A stretch of 64,000 nt of DNA from Skermanella sp. TT6 (GTDB lineage Bacteria > Pseudomonadota > Alphaproteobacteria > Azospirillales > Azospirillaceae). The translations under genes and the position numbers were made by a program. A model generated the notes under the pieces. It worked only from the letters and a program-made list of their open reading frames with translations. It did not search any database and was not told the origin of the DNA. Below, one piece after another: positions 30,173 through 42,022 of this stretch (its first letter is position 1; each line of letters begins with the position of its first letter). The stretch is taken from assembly GCF_016653635.2 (NCBI RefSeq), contig NZ_CP067420.1, positions 3,507,501-3,571,500 on the forward strand, given 5' to 3'.

Positions 30173-30664
30173 ATGACCGCCGGACTGAGACTCGACGAAA
30201 TCAGCCTACTGGTCGTCGAGGACGATGCTTTCACGCGGAACCTGATCCTGTCGATCCTGCGGAACCTCGGCGTTCGCACCATCGCCGAGGCGAACGGCGC
30301 CGGCGTGGCGCTGGAAATGCTGGCGGCCACCGACGTGGACATCATCATCAGCGACATCCAGATGTCCCCCGTCAACGGGATCGAGTTCCTGCGGCATCTC
30401 CGCGCGGGCACCCGGCCGGCCGGCGTCGTCCCGCCGCAGGCTCCCCCTTCCCAGATCCCGGTCATTTTCCTGACCGCCCACGCGCAGGCCAAGCTCGTCG
30501 AACTCGCCCGAGCCGCGGGCGTCTCGGCCTTCCTTACCAAACCGATCCGGCCGGCGCTGCTCCGGGACCGCCTGCTGCAGATCTCGGCCACGCTCGGCCG
30601 GCGGGAGCCCGAGCCGGCGCGGGGCGAACCCGCCCAGCCCGCAAGCCTCGATCTTCCGGCATGA
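30173..30664 (+). CDS. Single-domain response regulator (CheY-like)
   Basis: 163 residues, a receiver domain with a short disordered Pro/Ala tail. LLVVEDDAFTRNLILSIL gives the acidic pocket, the phospho-acceptor is Asp in DVDIIISDIQMSPVNG, and IPVIFLTAHAQ and SAFLTKPI supply the Thr and Lys switch residues. An unusual insertion (about residues 83-98, GTRPAGVVPPQAPPSQ) lies between strand 3 and strand 4. With no output domain it probably acts by protein binding. The hybrid kinase 1.2 kb downstream is on the same strand but has its own receivers; a link is possible but unproven. Confidence 0.88.
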   Translation: MTAGLRLDEISLLVVEDDAFTRNLILSILRNLGVRTIAEANGAGVALEMLAATDVDIIISDIQMSPVNGIEFLRHLRAGTRPAGVVPPQAPPSQIPVIFLTAHAQAKLVELARAAGVSAFLTKPIRPALLRDRLLQISATLGRREPEPARGEPAQPASLDLPA

Positions 30665-30723
30665 TCCGGATTGGTTTAGTTACGGTCCCATTGTACCTTT
30701 TCCGCGCGAGGGCGGCATGATCG

Positions 30724-30742
30724 CTGAACGCGGTGCGTTCAG
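30724..30742. promoter_or_regulatory. Candidate operator before the binding lipoprotein/kinase operon
   Basis: Perfect inverted repeat CTGAACGC-GGT-GCGTTCAG, 102 bases before the start codon of the binding lipoprotein gene. It is followed by two related copies of the sequence GGC(C)CGGCAGGTT (about 30755 and 30784). Confidence 0.45.
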
Positions 30743-30844
30743 TCTCGCAGGGGCGGCCCGGCAGGTTGATCCTGACAAGGGCGGGCCGGCAGGTTCAACT
30801 CGGCGCGCCGCAGGCCCGCGCCCGACCCGGATGGAGAGGCAACC

Positions 30845-31912
30845 ATGGGCATCGCAGGGACTACCGCCGCCAAGGCGCCGTACGGGGAGCCGCGTCCGCT
30901 GCTGAGGACGGCCGCGAGGGCCGTGGGCGGCATCCTCGCCGCCGCCTTCGCGACCCTCTGGCTCGCCGCCTGCGACGACCCCAAGCCTGCGGACAAGGGC
31001 TCCATCGCCGACCGTAAGGAAACCGCCGCCAAGCCGGCCGATCCGGTGCCGGAACGACGCCGGATCGGCCTTGTCATGAAGACCCTGACAAACCCTTTCT
31101 TCATCGAGATGGAGCGGGGAGCGCGCGTGGCCGAGTCGGAACTCGGCATCGAGCTGCTGGTCAAGACCGCCGCACAGGAAACCTCCATCGAGCAGCAGGT
31201 CGCCATCGTCGAGGACCTGATCCGGCAGAAGGTCGACGCGATCGTCATCGCGCCGGGCGACAGCGTGAAGCTGATCCCGGTGCTCAAGCGGGCGCAGGCG
31301 GCGGGCCTCGCGGTGGTCAACATAGACAACCGCCTGGACGCCGAGTTCTCCCGGAAGGTCGGCCTGGCCCCGGTGCCCTTCATCAGCGTCGACAACGACC
31401 ACGGCGCCTACCTCGCCGGGATGGTCCTGGCCGAGGGCGTCACCGGGCCGACGAAGGCCGCGATCATCGAGGGCATCCGCAGCGCCGCCAACGCCGAGGC
31501 GCGCAAGGCCGGCGCGTTGCGGGCCTTCGCGGCCGTCCCGTCGATCACCGTGGTCGCCCAGGAGAGCGCGGACTGGAAGATCGACGTGGCGTACGACGTC
31601 GCCAAGTCGATGTTCGAGCGCGAGCCCGGCATCTCGCTGCTGTTCTGCGCCAACGACATGATGGCGCTCGGCGCCGCCCGGTACGTCCAGGAGGCCGGGC
31701 GGCGGGACGTCAGGATCGCCGGATACGATGCCCTGAACGACGCGGTCGAGGCGGTCAAGGCCGGCACGCTGGCCGCGACCATCGACCAGCAGGCGGGCCG
31801 GCAGGGCTACCTGGGCGTCGTCTACGCCAACCGGATGCTGTCCCGGGAGGAGGTTCCGCTGGAGACGATGGTCGAGGTGCGGGTCGTCACCGGCCGGCCG
31901 GAGAGGCCGTGA
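30845..31912 (+). CDS. Sugar-binding lipoprotein (RbsB-like), probable kinase partner
   Basis: 355 residues. A long signal sequence ends in the lipobox LAAC at about residue 43, so the protein should be lipid-anchored. A charged linker leads to a type I periplasmic-binding fold starting [20 protein letters not shown], the RbsB signature, followed by [18 protein letters not shown] and [17 protein letters not shown]. It should bind a sugar or similar polar ligand. No ABC ATPase or permease follows; instead a hybrid histidine kinase starts seven bases downstream. This suggests a receptor role in which the ligand-loaded protein touches the kinase sensor domain, comparable to LuxP-LuxQ. Confidence 0.86.
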   Translation: MGIAGTTAAKAPYGEPRPLLRTAARAVGGILAAAFATLWLAACDDPKPADKGSIADRKETAAKPADPVPERRRIGLVMKTLTNPFFIEMERGARVAESELGIELLVKTAAQETSIEQQVAIVEDLIRQKVDAIVIAPGDSVKLIPVLKRAQAAGLAVVNIDNRLDAEFSRKVGLAPVPFISVDNDHGAYLAGMVLAEGVTGPTKAAIIEGIRSAANAEARKAGALRAFAAVPSITVVAQESADWKIDVAYDVAKSMFEREPGISLLFCANDMMALGAARYVQEAGRRDVRIAGYDALNDAVEAVKAGTLAATIDQQAGRQGYLGVVYANRMLSREEVPLETMVEVRVVTGRPERP

Positions 31913-31919
31913 CGCCGCG

Positions 31920-35498
<3,579 letters not shown>

Positions 35499-35587
35499 TC
35501 GGCCCGTTGTCCGAAAATCCTGCTTGTGCCCGGGTGTCCGGCACCGCTTAGATTGGCGGGATAGAAGAACCCGGTATCGGATGATCC

Positions 35588-36730
35588 ATGGCCAAGAGCA
35601 CCGTCGCCCTCCCGCTGCCCGCGCAGCATCTCGGAACGGCAAGACACGTCACCGTGCATCGGTACGGCACGCCCGGCGCGCGGCCCAAGGCCTATGTCCA
35701 GGCGGGACTGCACGCCGACGAAATCCCCGGGATGCTGGTCGCGCACCACCTGATCGCGCGCCTCGACGAGGCCGACCGGAGCGGCGCCATCCGCGGCGAG
35801 GTCATCGTCGTCCCGGTCGCGAACCCGATCGGGCTGGACCAGTACCTGGCCGGCCGTCTCCACGGCCGCAGCTCCCTGGAGCATGGACAGAACTTCAACC
35901 GCGGTTTCGCCGACCTGGTCGAGACCGTTGCGCCGCGTCTCGAAGGCAGGCTCGGCGGCGATGCCGCGGGCAACGTGGCCGCCATCCGGGCGGCGCTGCT
36001 CGAAGCGCTCGGGGAGACCCGCTCCGGAAGCGATGTCCAGGCGCTGCGCCGGACCCTGCTGACCCTGGCGATCGACGCCGACATCGTCCTGGACCTGCAC
36101 TGCGACCTCGAATCGCTGATGCACATGTATGTGTCCGACGATCTCTGGCCGGGGGCCGCCGACCTCGCGGCCCAGCTGGGGTGCCGGGCGGTGATGCTGG
36201 CCGGCGACAGCGGCGGCGACCCGTTCGACGAGGCCTGCTCCATGCCCTGGTGGAAGCTGCGGCTCCGCTTCGGCGAGCGGTTCCCGGTACCGTCCGCCTG
36301 CCTGTCCGCGACGGTGGAGCTGCGCGGGAAGTCCGACGTCCAGGATGGGACCGCCGCTTCGGATGCGGACAACATCCTCCGCTTCCTGCAGCGCCGCGGC
36401 CTGGTCGCCGGCGCTCCCGGCCCGGTCCCGCCGGCACGCTGCGCGGCGACGCCGCTGTCGGGCGTCGACCGGCTGATCGCGCCTCTGCCGGGGATCGTCG
36501 CCTTCCGGCGGGAGATCGGCGACCTGGTCAGGAAGGGCGAGGTGGTCGCGGAGATCGTCGATCCGACGGCGGAAGATCCGCGGGCGGCGCGCACTCCCCT
36601 GGTCAGCCGCACCGCCGGCCTGTTGTGGTCGCGGACGCAGATGAAGATGGCGGCGGCAGGCGAAACGGTGGCCGCCGTCGCCGGGACCTTGCCCTTGAGC
36701 GACCGGACCTGGTCTCTCCTGGTCGACTGA
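35588..36730 (+). CDS. Succinylglutamate desuccinylase/aspartoacylase family hydrolase
   Basis: 380 residues, M14-type zinc hydrolase fold. Zinc ligands are visible as H-x-x-E in QAGLHADEIPG (about residue 41) and H in VLDLHCDLE (about residue 175); the arginine/asparagine substrate pocket is near NFNRGF. The C-terminal part (about 290-380) resembles the biotinyl-like/beta-barrel cap of the family, with LVRKGEVVAEIVDP. Relatives deacylate N-acyl amino acids or similar amides; the exact substrate is unclear. It is a lone gene between the kinase and the ArsR-type regulator, all on the plus strand, with 89 and 78 bases of spacing. Confidence 0.86.
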   Translation: MAKSTVALPLPAQHLGTARHVTVHRYGTPGARPKAYVQAGLHADEIPGMLVAHHLIARLDEADRSGAIRGEVIVVPVANPIGLDQYLAGRLHGRSSLEHGQNFNRGFADLVETVAPRLEGRLGGDAAGNVAAIRAALLEALGETRSGSDVQALRRTLLTLAIDADIVLDLHCDLESLMHMYVSDDLWPGAADLAAQLGCRAVMLAGDSGGDPFDEACSMPWWKLRLRFGERFPVPSACLSATVELRGKSDVQDGTAASDADNILRFLQRRGLVAGAPGPVPPARCAATPLSGVDRLIAPLPGIVAFRREIGDLVRKGEVVAEIVDPTAEDPRAARTPLVSRTAGLLWSRTQMKMAAAGETVAAVAGTLPLSDRTWSLLVD

Positions 36731-36808
36731 TGCCCGCGACGCCGGCCTTGATACCGGGTGGCGGAAGCCTGATCTTAATGTATTGAACCGCCGGATCGGA
36801 CCCAATCC

Positions 36809-37156
36809 ATGCTGAAGCATACCTCCGCCAAGGATCTTCCCGCCCACCTGCGTCTTTCGGAGGACCAGACCACGGAATTGGCGGACATGTTCCGCCTGAT
36901 GAGCGATCCGAGCCGGCTGCGGATCATCCTCGCCTGCCTGGAGACCCCCGCGTCGGTCGGCGACATGGCGAACCAACTCGGGCTGTCGGCGTCGCTGGTC
37001 AGCCACCATCTCCGCCTGCTGCGGGCCGGCCGACTGATCCAGGCGGAACGGCGCGGCAACCGCGTGTTCTACCTGATCACCGACGAGCATATCCGCCGGG
37101 TGTTGTCCGACATGGTCGATCACGTCGCCGAAAGCGAGCCGGATCTGGAGGCCTGA
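36809..37156 (+). CDS. ArsR/SmtB-family regulator with an alpha-5 metal site
   Basis: 115 residues, a winged helix-turn-helix repressor. LMSDPSRLRIILACL is the family N-terminal helix and SLVSHHLRLLRAGRLI the recognition helix and turn. The alpha-5 helix reads DEHIRRVLSDMVDHVAE, which exactly fits D-x-H-x10-H-x2-E, the zinc/cobalt site of SmtB- and ZiaR-type sensors. The alpha-3 CxC arsenic-type site is absent. By analogy, the protein would leave DNA when zinc is bound. No metal transporter adjoins it; the flanking genes encode metallohydrolases. An inverted repeat lies between this gene and hutG. Confidence 0.87.
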   Translation: MLKHTSAKDLPAHLRLSEDQTTELADMFRLMSDPSRLRIILACLETPASVGDMANQLGLSASLVSHHLRLLRAGRLIQAERRGNRVFYLITDEHIRRVLSDMVDHVAESEPDLEA

Positions 37157-37210
37157 ACGCTGCGGCATGAAGTCCCGGAAGGGACTGCAACCGCTTCACA
37201 AAAGCTACAT

Positions 37211-37231
37211 ATCGTTTGACCCCCGAACGAT
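37211..37231. promoter_or_regulatory. Inverted repeat before hutG
   Basis: ATCGTT-N9-AACGAT, 122 bases upstream of the hutG start and 55 bases after the ArsR-type gene. It could be an operator or a weak hairpin. Confidence 0.35.
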
Positions 37232-37352
37232 CTTCATCGATAGTGCTTTGGTCATAGTCGTCCAGCGGACCTGGATCGCCGCTGCCGACCCTGGCGCGTC
37301 TTCTTCTGGCCGCCCCGCCCCGTCCCGGGGATCGCGGGGATGTGAGGAACCG

Positions 37353-38177
37353 ATGGAGAGTTACCGCTTCCAGCCCGGGGAAACCCCGGTGCTGATCAGC
37401 CTGCCCCATGTGGGCACCGACCTTCCCCGGGAGATCGCCGTCGGCATGACCGACTGGGCGCAACGGGTGCCGGATACGGATTGGCACCTCGATCGTCTCT
37501 ACAATTTCGCCCCGGCTCTCGGCGCAGGCTTCCTCGCAGCGACCCAGTCGCGCTACGTCATCGATCTCAACCGCGACCCGTCGCGGAGCGGACTTTCCGG
37601 TGGCCGCGGCTTCACCGAACTGTGCCCGACCAGCACGGCGGACGACCTTCCCGTCTACCTGGACGGGTGCCAGCCCGACGCGGTGGAAGTCAGGCGGCGG
37701 ATCATGACCTACTGGCACCCCTACCATCGCCAGCTTCAGGCGGAACTGGCCGCCCTGAAGGATCGCTTCGGGATCGCGATCCTGCTCGATGCGCATTCCG
37801 CCAAGGCGGCTGGCGATGCTCCCGCTCCCGGCCGGAGCGACTTCAACATGGTCACGGCCGACGACACCAGCGCCAGCCCCCATCTCTCCAGGCGCCTGTC
37901 CAACGTCCTGGCCTGCTCGGACGATTTCACGTCCCTCTTCGACCCGCGCGCGGCCGGCGGCTACATCGCCCGCCATTACGGCAGGCCGGAGGACAACATC
38001 CATGTCGTACAGCTCGAGATAAGCCAGGGCACCTACATGGATGAAACGCCCCCGTTCCGCTACCGCGGCGACCTGGCCTCATCGGTCCGGCCGGTGCTGG
38101 AGCGTTTCGTATCGGCCCTGGTGGAGTGGTCCTGGGAACATGCCCAGGGCCGCCGGCAGCGCGTCGCGTATTATTGA
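37353..38177 (+). CDS. hutG: N-formylglutamate amidohydrolase
   Basis: 274 residues. The enzyme hydrolyses N-formyl-L-glutamate to formate and glutamate, the last step of one histidine-degradation route. Family blocks are ISLPHVGTDLPREI, DTDWHLDRLYNF, YVIDLNRDPSR, ILLDAHSAK and DFNMVTADD; the metal ligands should be the histidines and aspartates in these. ATG 37353 is chosen because GAGG precedes it and the sequence begins with the family N-terminus MESYRFQPGETPVLIS. Other hut genes are absent from the window, so it may serve a different formyl- or acyl-glutamate source. Confidence 0.88.
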   Translation: MESYRFQPGETPVLISLPHVGTDLPREIAVGMTDWAQRVPDTDWHLDRLYNFAPALGAGFLAATQSRYVIDLNRDPSRSGLSGGRGFTELCPTSTADDLPVYLDGCQPDAVEVRRRIMTYWHPYHRQLQAELAALKDRFGIAILLDAHSAKAAGDAPAPGRSDFNMVTADDTSASPHLSRRLSNVLACSDDFTSLFDPRAAGGYIARHYGRPEDNIHVVQLEISQGTYMDETPPFRYRGDLASSVRPVLERFVSALVEWSWEHAQGRRQRVAYY

Positions 38178-38361
38178 AGGCCGCCGGGGCCGGAGAGGCG
38201 GCCCGCCGCGCGGCTTGCAACAGTGCCCGATCAGGTCGGTCCGCCCCGGGGCAGCCGATCAGAGGCGTTGCGCCATGGGCGCAACCTACGATCTACGGAC
38301 CGAATCACCTCCGCCCTGCATCGAACCGGAGCGCATGGCGGCGACTCGGTCGGGTACCGCT

Positions 38362-39003
38362 TCAGGCCCCGCCGGGGCCGAACCCGCCCTTCCGGTCCGT
38401 CGAAGGATCATCGCCCGGCCACAATCCTTCCCGGTCGGCCCGCCGGTACAGTTCCTCCACGATGCTTCTCAGCGCCGGATCGACCGCCATCGGCAGCTCC
38501 GTGCGCTGATAGGTCCGCTCCCGCGCGATGCCGTTCTCGCGCCACGCCAGTCCGCCCGAATTGTAGTTCTGCGCGAAACCCTGGAGCCGGTCGATCGCCT
38601 TGGCGAAACGGGCCTCGGGGGTTTCGCCGGCTTCGAACTCGCGCCACCAGGCATGCAGGCTGGCTCCCAGGTCGGGTGGCAGTTCGGCGAACAGGCGTTC
38701 CGCCGCCGCGATCTCCCGCTCGGCCTGCCCGACGCAGCCCGCCTCGTCATAGGCATAGGTGTCGCCGGCATGGATCTCGACCAGGTCGTGCACCAGGACC
38801 AGCGTCAGGACGTGCCCCAGGTCGACCTCGAATCCGAGTTCCTTGTGGAGCAGCAGGGCGAACAGCCCCATGTGCCAGGTATGCTCGGCATCCGTCTCGC
38901 GCCGCGAGCCGTCGGCTATGTAGCCCCGCCGCTCGATCGTCTTGAAACGGTCGGTCAGCAGCAGGAAATCGAGAATTCGCGCGAGGCGCGGTTCAGCGGC
39001 CAT
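38362..39003 (-). CDS. HD-domain phosphohydrolase (YfbR-like)
   Basis: 213 residues. The metal motif of the HD superfamily is present: H in DAEHTWHMGL (about 40), HD in LVLVHDLVEIHAGD (about 72) and D in AKAIDRLQGF (about 138). This layout is that of YfbR/HDDC2-type 5'-deoxynucleotidases, which dephosphorylate deoxynucleoside monophosphates. It is 57 bases downstream of fabI on the same strand, so the two may be co-transcribed. The C-terminus ends in a Gly-rich tail. Confidence 0.86.
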   Translation of the reverse strand: MAAEPRLARILDFLLLTDRFKTIERRGYIADGSRRETDAEHTWHMGLFALLLHKELGFEVDLGHVLTLVLVHDLVEIHAGDTYAYDEAGCVGQAEREIAAAERLFAELPPDLGASLHAWWREFEAGETPEARFAKAIDRLQGFAQNYNSGGLAWRENGIARERTYQRTELPMAVDPALRSIVEELYRRADREGLWPGDDPSTDRKGGFGPGGA

Positions 39004-39060
39004 GGTTCTCCCCTCTCCCCGGGTCGGGGCGAGGGGAGATTACCATCGGCCGCCCGGCCG

Positions 39061-39831
39061 TCACCCGACGATGTTGTAGCCGCCGTCGATGAAGGCGACC
39101 GATCCGGTCAGCGACTTGGCGGCGTCGCTCGCCAGGAAGGCCGCGTAGGCGCCGACATCCTCGATCGTGACCAGGTGGTGCGTCGGAGCGCGTTCCGTCA
39201 CCCGGGCCATCAGCTCGTCGAAGCGGTCGATGCCGGATGCGGCGCGGGTGGCCAGCGGCCCCGGCGACAGGGCATGGACGCGGATGCCCTTGGTCCCCAA
39301 CTCGGCCGCCATGTACCGGGTCACGCTCTCCAGGGCGGCCTTGACCGGACCCATCAGGTTATAGTGCTCGACCACCTTCTCCCCGCCGTAGAAGGAGACC
39401 GTCTGCAGGCAGCCCCCGTCGACCATCAGCGGTTCCGCCAGCTTGGCCATGCGCACGAAGGAGTGGCAGGAGACGTCCATGGCGAGCAGGAAACCCTCGC
39501 GGGAGGCATCGACGACGCGGGCGTGCAGGTCTTCCTTCGGGGCGAAGGCGATGGAGTGGAGGACGAAGTCGAGCTTGCCCCACTTCTCCTGGATCGCGGC
39601 GAAGACGGCCTCCAGCTCGCCTTCCACCCGGACGTCGAGCGGCAGGAACAGCGAAGCCTCCAGCTCGTCGGCCAGCGGCTTGACGTGCCGTTCGGCCTTG
39701 GCGTTGAGATACGTCACGGCCAGTTCGGCGCCGAGCGCCCGGAAGGCCTTGGCGCAGCCGTACGCGATGCTGCTGTCATTGGCAATGCCGACCACCAGGC
39801 CGCGCTTGCCTTCCAGGGAAATGAGCGACAT
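39061..39831 (-). CDS. fabI: Enoyl-[acyl-carrier-protein] reductase
   Basis: 256 residues, SDR fold of FabI. It reduces trans-2-enoyl-ACP with NAD(P)H in the last step of fatty acid elongation. The nucleotide site reads GKRGLVVGIANDSSIAYG, and the catalytic Tyr-x6-Lys is YNLMGPVKAALE, with the SFYGGEKVV loop before it. IRVHALSPGPLATRAASGI is the substrate loop that orders on inhibitor binding. The gene differs somewhat from the usual alphaproteobacterial FabI at its N-terminus and may be a second copy. GAGGAG precedes the ATG, and an inverted repeat lies in the leader. Confidence 0.88.
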   Translation of the reverse strand: MSLISLEGKRGLVVGIANDSSIAYGCAKAFRALGAELAVTYLNAKAERHVKPLADELEASLFLPLDVRVEGELEAVFAAIQEKWGKLDFVLHSIAFAPKEDLHARVVDASREGFLLAMDVSCHSFVRMAKLAEPLMVDGGCLQTVSFYGGEKVVEHYNLMGPVKAALESVTRYMAAELGTKGIRVHALSPGPLATRAASGIDRFDELMARVTERAPTHHLVTIEDVGAYAAFLASDAAKSLTGSVAFIDGGYNIVG

Positions 39832-39845
39832 CGAAACTCCTCGAT

Positions 39846-39860
39846 CAAACCGCAGGTTTG
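39846..39860. promoter_or_regulatory. Inverted repeat in the fabI leader
   Basis: CAAACC-GCA-GGTTTG, 15-29 bases before the fabI start codon and next to its ribosome-binding site. It could be an operator or a small hairpin that affects translation. Confidence 0.4.
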
Positions 39861-39995
39861 TTTGTGCAACGCAGCATAAGGGAGCTTCGTTAATGCTTCA
39901 ATGCACGGAACGATTACGGCTTGGTGACATCAGCATCCGCGAACTAGACTAAATGACGCACCCCTCGTCCCGAACAAATCTCGGCATACTCCCTT

Positions 39996-41396
39996 ATGAA
40001 GAATGATCCGGCCCTGCTCTCCGCCACCGAGCTTCTGGCTCTTTATCGAAGCCGCAGGATTTCGCCCGTCGAAGTCACGCAGGCCTGCCTCGACCGCATC
40101 GCCGCGGCCGATGCCCGATTCAATGCCTTCACCCTGGTGGACGGCGACGCGGCGATGGAGTCGGCCCGCGCCAGCGAGGAACGCTGGCTGAAAGGCAAGC
40201 CGCTCGGGCTGGTGGACGGCGTTCCGGCGACCATCAAGGACCTGCTGCTGACGAAGGGGTGGCCGACGCTTCGGGGCAGCAGGGCGATCAGCCCCGACCA
40301 GCCGTGGGAGGAGGATGCTCCGGCTACCGCCAGGCTGCGCGAGCAGGGCGCGATCCTGCTGGGCAAGACGACGACGCCCGAACTGGGGCACAAGGGGGTG
40401 ACCGACAGCCCGCTGACCGGCATAACCCGCAACCCCTGGAATCCGGCCATGACGCCCGGCGGGTCGAGCGGAGGCGCCGCGGTGGCGGCGGCGACCGGCA
40501 TGGGAGCGCTGCATGTCGGCACCGACGGCGGCGGATCGATCCGCATTCCCGCGTCGTTCACCGGCATCTTCGGACTGAAGCCGAGCTTCGGCCGCGTCCC
40601 GGCATACCCGGCGAGCCCCTTCGGAACGGTGTCCCATGTCGGCCCGATGACCCGCACCGTGCCGGACGCCGCGCTGATGCTGCGGGTCCTGGCATGCCCC
40701 GACCCGCGCGACTGGTACGCCCTGCCCCCCGCCGACAAGGATTACATGGCCGGGCTGGACGACGGCGTGGCCGGACTGAGGGTCGCCTTCGCGCCCACCC
40801 TGAACGGCGCGCCGGTGGATCCGGAGGTCGCCGCCCTCGTCCGGCGAGCGGCCGGGGAGTTCACCGACCTCGGCGCCGAGGTCGAGGAGGTGGTCCTCGA
40901 CCTGCCGGGCGCCACCGACGTCTTCTTCGCCCATTGGTCGGCCGGCGCCGCCACCGTCATGGCCGGCTTCACCGAGGAGCAGAAGGCGCTGATGGACCCG
41001 CACCTCCGCGGGTTCGAGAACGCGGGCGCGTCGCTTTCGCTGCTCGACTACCAGCAGGCCGTCCTGGCGCGCGCCCGCCTGGGCATGCAGATGAGCCTCT
41101 TCCACCGGCGCCACGACATCCTGCTGACCCCGGCGATGCCGATCCCGGCATTCGAGGCCGGGCAGAACGAGCCGAACCGTCCGGACGAGACCGGCTGGAT
41201 CGACTGGACCCCGTTCAGCTATCCGTTCAACCTGACCCAGCAGCCCGCCGCCTCGATCCCCTGCGGCCTGACCGCGGCCGGCCTGCCGGTCGGCCTGCAG
41301 ATCGTCGGGCCGATGCACCGGGACGACCTGGTCCTGCGGGCCGCGCGCGCCTACGAGATGCGGCATCCCATAGCGCTCCCGCCCGAGCGGTCCTGA
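39996..41396 (+). CDS. Amidase (amidase-signature family)
   Basis: 466 residues. The Ser-cisSer-Lys triad is visible: Lys in VPATIKDLLL (about 80), the first Ser in TPGGSSGGAAVAAATGMG (about 153) and the nucleophile Ser in GTDGGGSIRIPASFTG (about 178). These enzymes hydrolyse linear amides, releasing ammonia. There is no gatB or gatC gene nearby and the C-terminus lacks GatA features, so it is a catabolic or detoxifying amidase rather than the aspartyl/glutamyl-tRNA amidotransferase. The substrate is unknown. The small DUF2256 gene starts six bases after the stop. Confidence 0.9.
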   Translation: MKNDPALLSATELLALYRSRRISPVEVTQACLDRIAAADARFNAFTLVDGDAAMESARASEERWLKGKPLGLVDGVPATIKDLLLTKGWPTLRGSRAISPDQPWEEDAPATARLREQGAILLGKTTTPELGHKGVTDSPLTGITRNPWNPAMTPGGSSGGAAVAAATGMGALHVGTDGGGSIRIPASFTGIFGLKPSFGRVPAYPASPFGTVSHVGPMTRTVPDAALMLRVLACPDPRDWYALPPADKDYMAGLDDGVAGLRVAFAPTLNGAPVDPEVAALVRRAAGEFTDLGAEVEEVVLDLPGATDVFFAHWSAGAATVMAGFTEEQKALMDPHLRGFENAGASLSLLDYQQAVLARARLGMQMSLFHRRHDILLTPAMPIPAFEAGQNEPNRPDETGWIDWTPFSYPFNLTQQPAASIPCGLTAAGLPVGLQIVGPMHRDDLVLRAARAYEMRHPIALPPERS

Positions 41397-41401
41397 CACC
41401 C

Positions 41402-41593
41402 ATGCCCGCCGTCCGGCGGACCGGCCCCATGCGGCGCAAGGGGGACCTGCCGACGAAGCCTTGTGCCGCCTGCGGCCGGCCGTTCGCCTGGCGGCGGAAA
41501 TGGGCCGCCGTCTGGGAGGAGGTGAAATACTGTTCCGACGCGTGCCGCAGTCGCCGCCCGCCCCGGGCTCCCGACGATGTTACCCCGCCATAG
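41402..41593 (+). CDS. DUF2256 zinc-ribbon-like small protein
   Basis: 63 residues. RKGDLPTKPCAACGRPFAWR followed by KWAAVWEEVKYCSDACR is the DUF2256 signature, with four cysteines in C-x2-C and C-x3-C pairs that should bind zinc. Its role is unknown; the fold suggests nucleic acid or protein contact. The start may be the second ATG at 41429, which gives the usual family length. It lies just after the amidase gene. Confidence 0.82.
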   Translation: MPAVRRTGPMRRKGDLPTKPCAACGRPFAWRRKWAAVWEEVKYCSDACRSRRPPRAPDDVTPP

Positions 41594-41618
41594 CCGGGGC
41601 AGGCATGCGCCTTCGATT

Positions 41619-41644
41619 TGAACTCCGCGACCGGTTCAGGCGTT
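41619..41644 (+). promoter_or_regulatory. Candidate sigma-EcfG-type promoter of the GlsB-like gene
   Basis: TGAAC (41619-41623), 17 bases, then CGTT (41641-41644); one mismatch to GGAAC-N16/17-CGTT. The -10 element is 41 bases before the ATG. Confidence 0.5.
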
Positions 41645-41684
41645 ACAGGGTCATCAAAGGGGCAAATCCAGAGGGATCGACATC

Positions 41685-41942
41685 ATGGGCATCATCGGTA
41701 CAATCATCATCGGCCTGCTGGCCGGCATCGTCGCCAAGTTCCTGATGCCGGGCCGCGACCCCGGCGGCTTCATCATCACGATCCTGCTCGGCATCGCCGG
41801 CGCCTTCGTCGCGACCTATCTGGGCCAGGCCGTCGGCTGGTACCGGGCCGGCGAAGGGGCGGGCTTCATCGGCGCCGTGGTCGGCGCCATCATCATCCTG
41901 GCGGTTTACCGCATGATCGCGGGCCGCTCGCGAGCGGTCTGA
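41685..41942 (+). CDS. GlsB/YeaQ/YmgE-family stress membrane protein
   Basis: 85 residues with three hydrophobic helices: IGTIIIGLLAGIVAKFLMPG, GFIITILLGIAGAFVATYLG and GFIGAVVGAIIILAVYRM, linked by glycines. This is the transglycosylase-associated family (PF04226 type), small inner-membrane proteins induced in general stress. It has no catalytic residues. A promoter match of the sigma-EcfG type precedes it and a hairpin terminator follows, so it forms a single-gene unit next to the PhyR-like regulator. Confidence 0.9.
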   Translation: MGIIGTIIIGLLAGIVAKFLMPGRDPGGFIITILLGIAGAFVATYLGQAVGWYRAGEGAGFIGAVVGAIIILAVYRMIAGRSRAV

Positions 41943-41970
41943 CGCACGCGTCCGACCGACGGGGGACATC

Positions 41971-42003
41971 GGACCGCTCCGGCCACGGCCGGGGCGGTCC
42001 TTT
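41971..42003 (+). terminator. Hairpin terminator after the GlsB-like gene
   Basis: 14-base arms (GGACCGCTCCGGCC and GGCCGGGGCGGTCC, one G-U) followed by TTT. It lies 29 bases after the stop codon and just before the end of the convergent PhyR-like gene. Confidence 0.75.
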
Positions 42004-42022
42004 CGCGTCATGATACCCGGGA

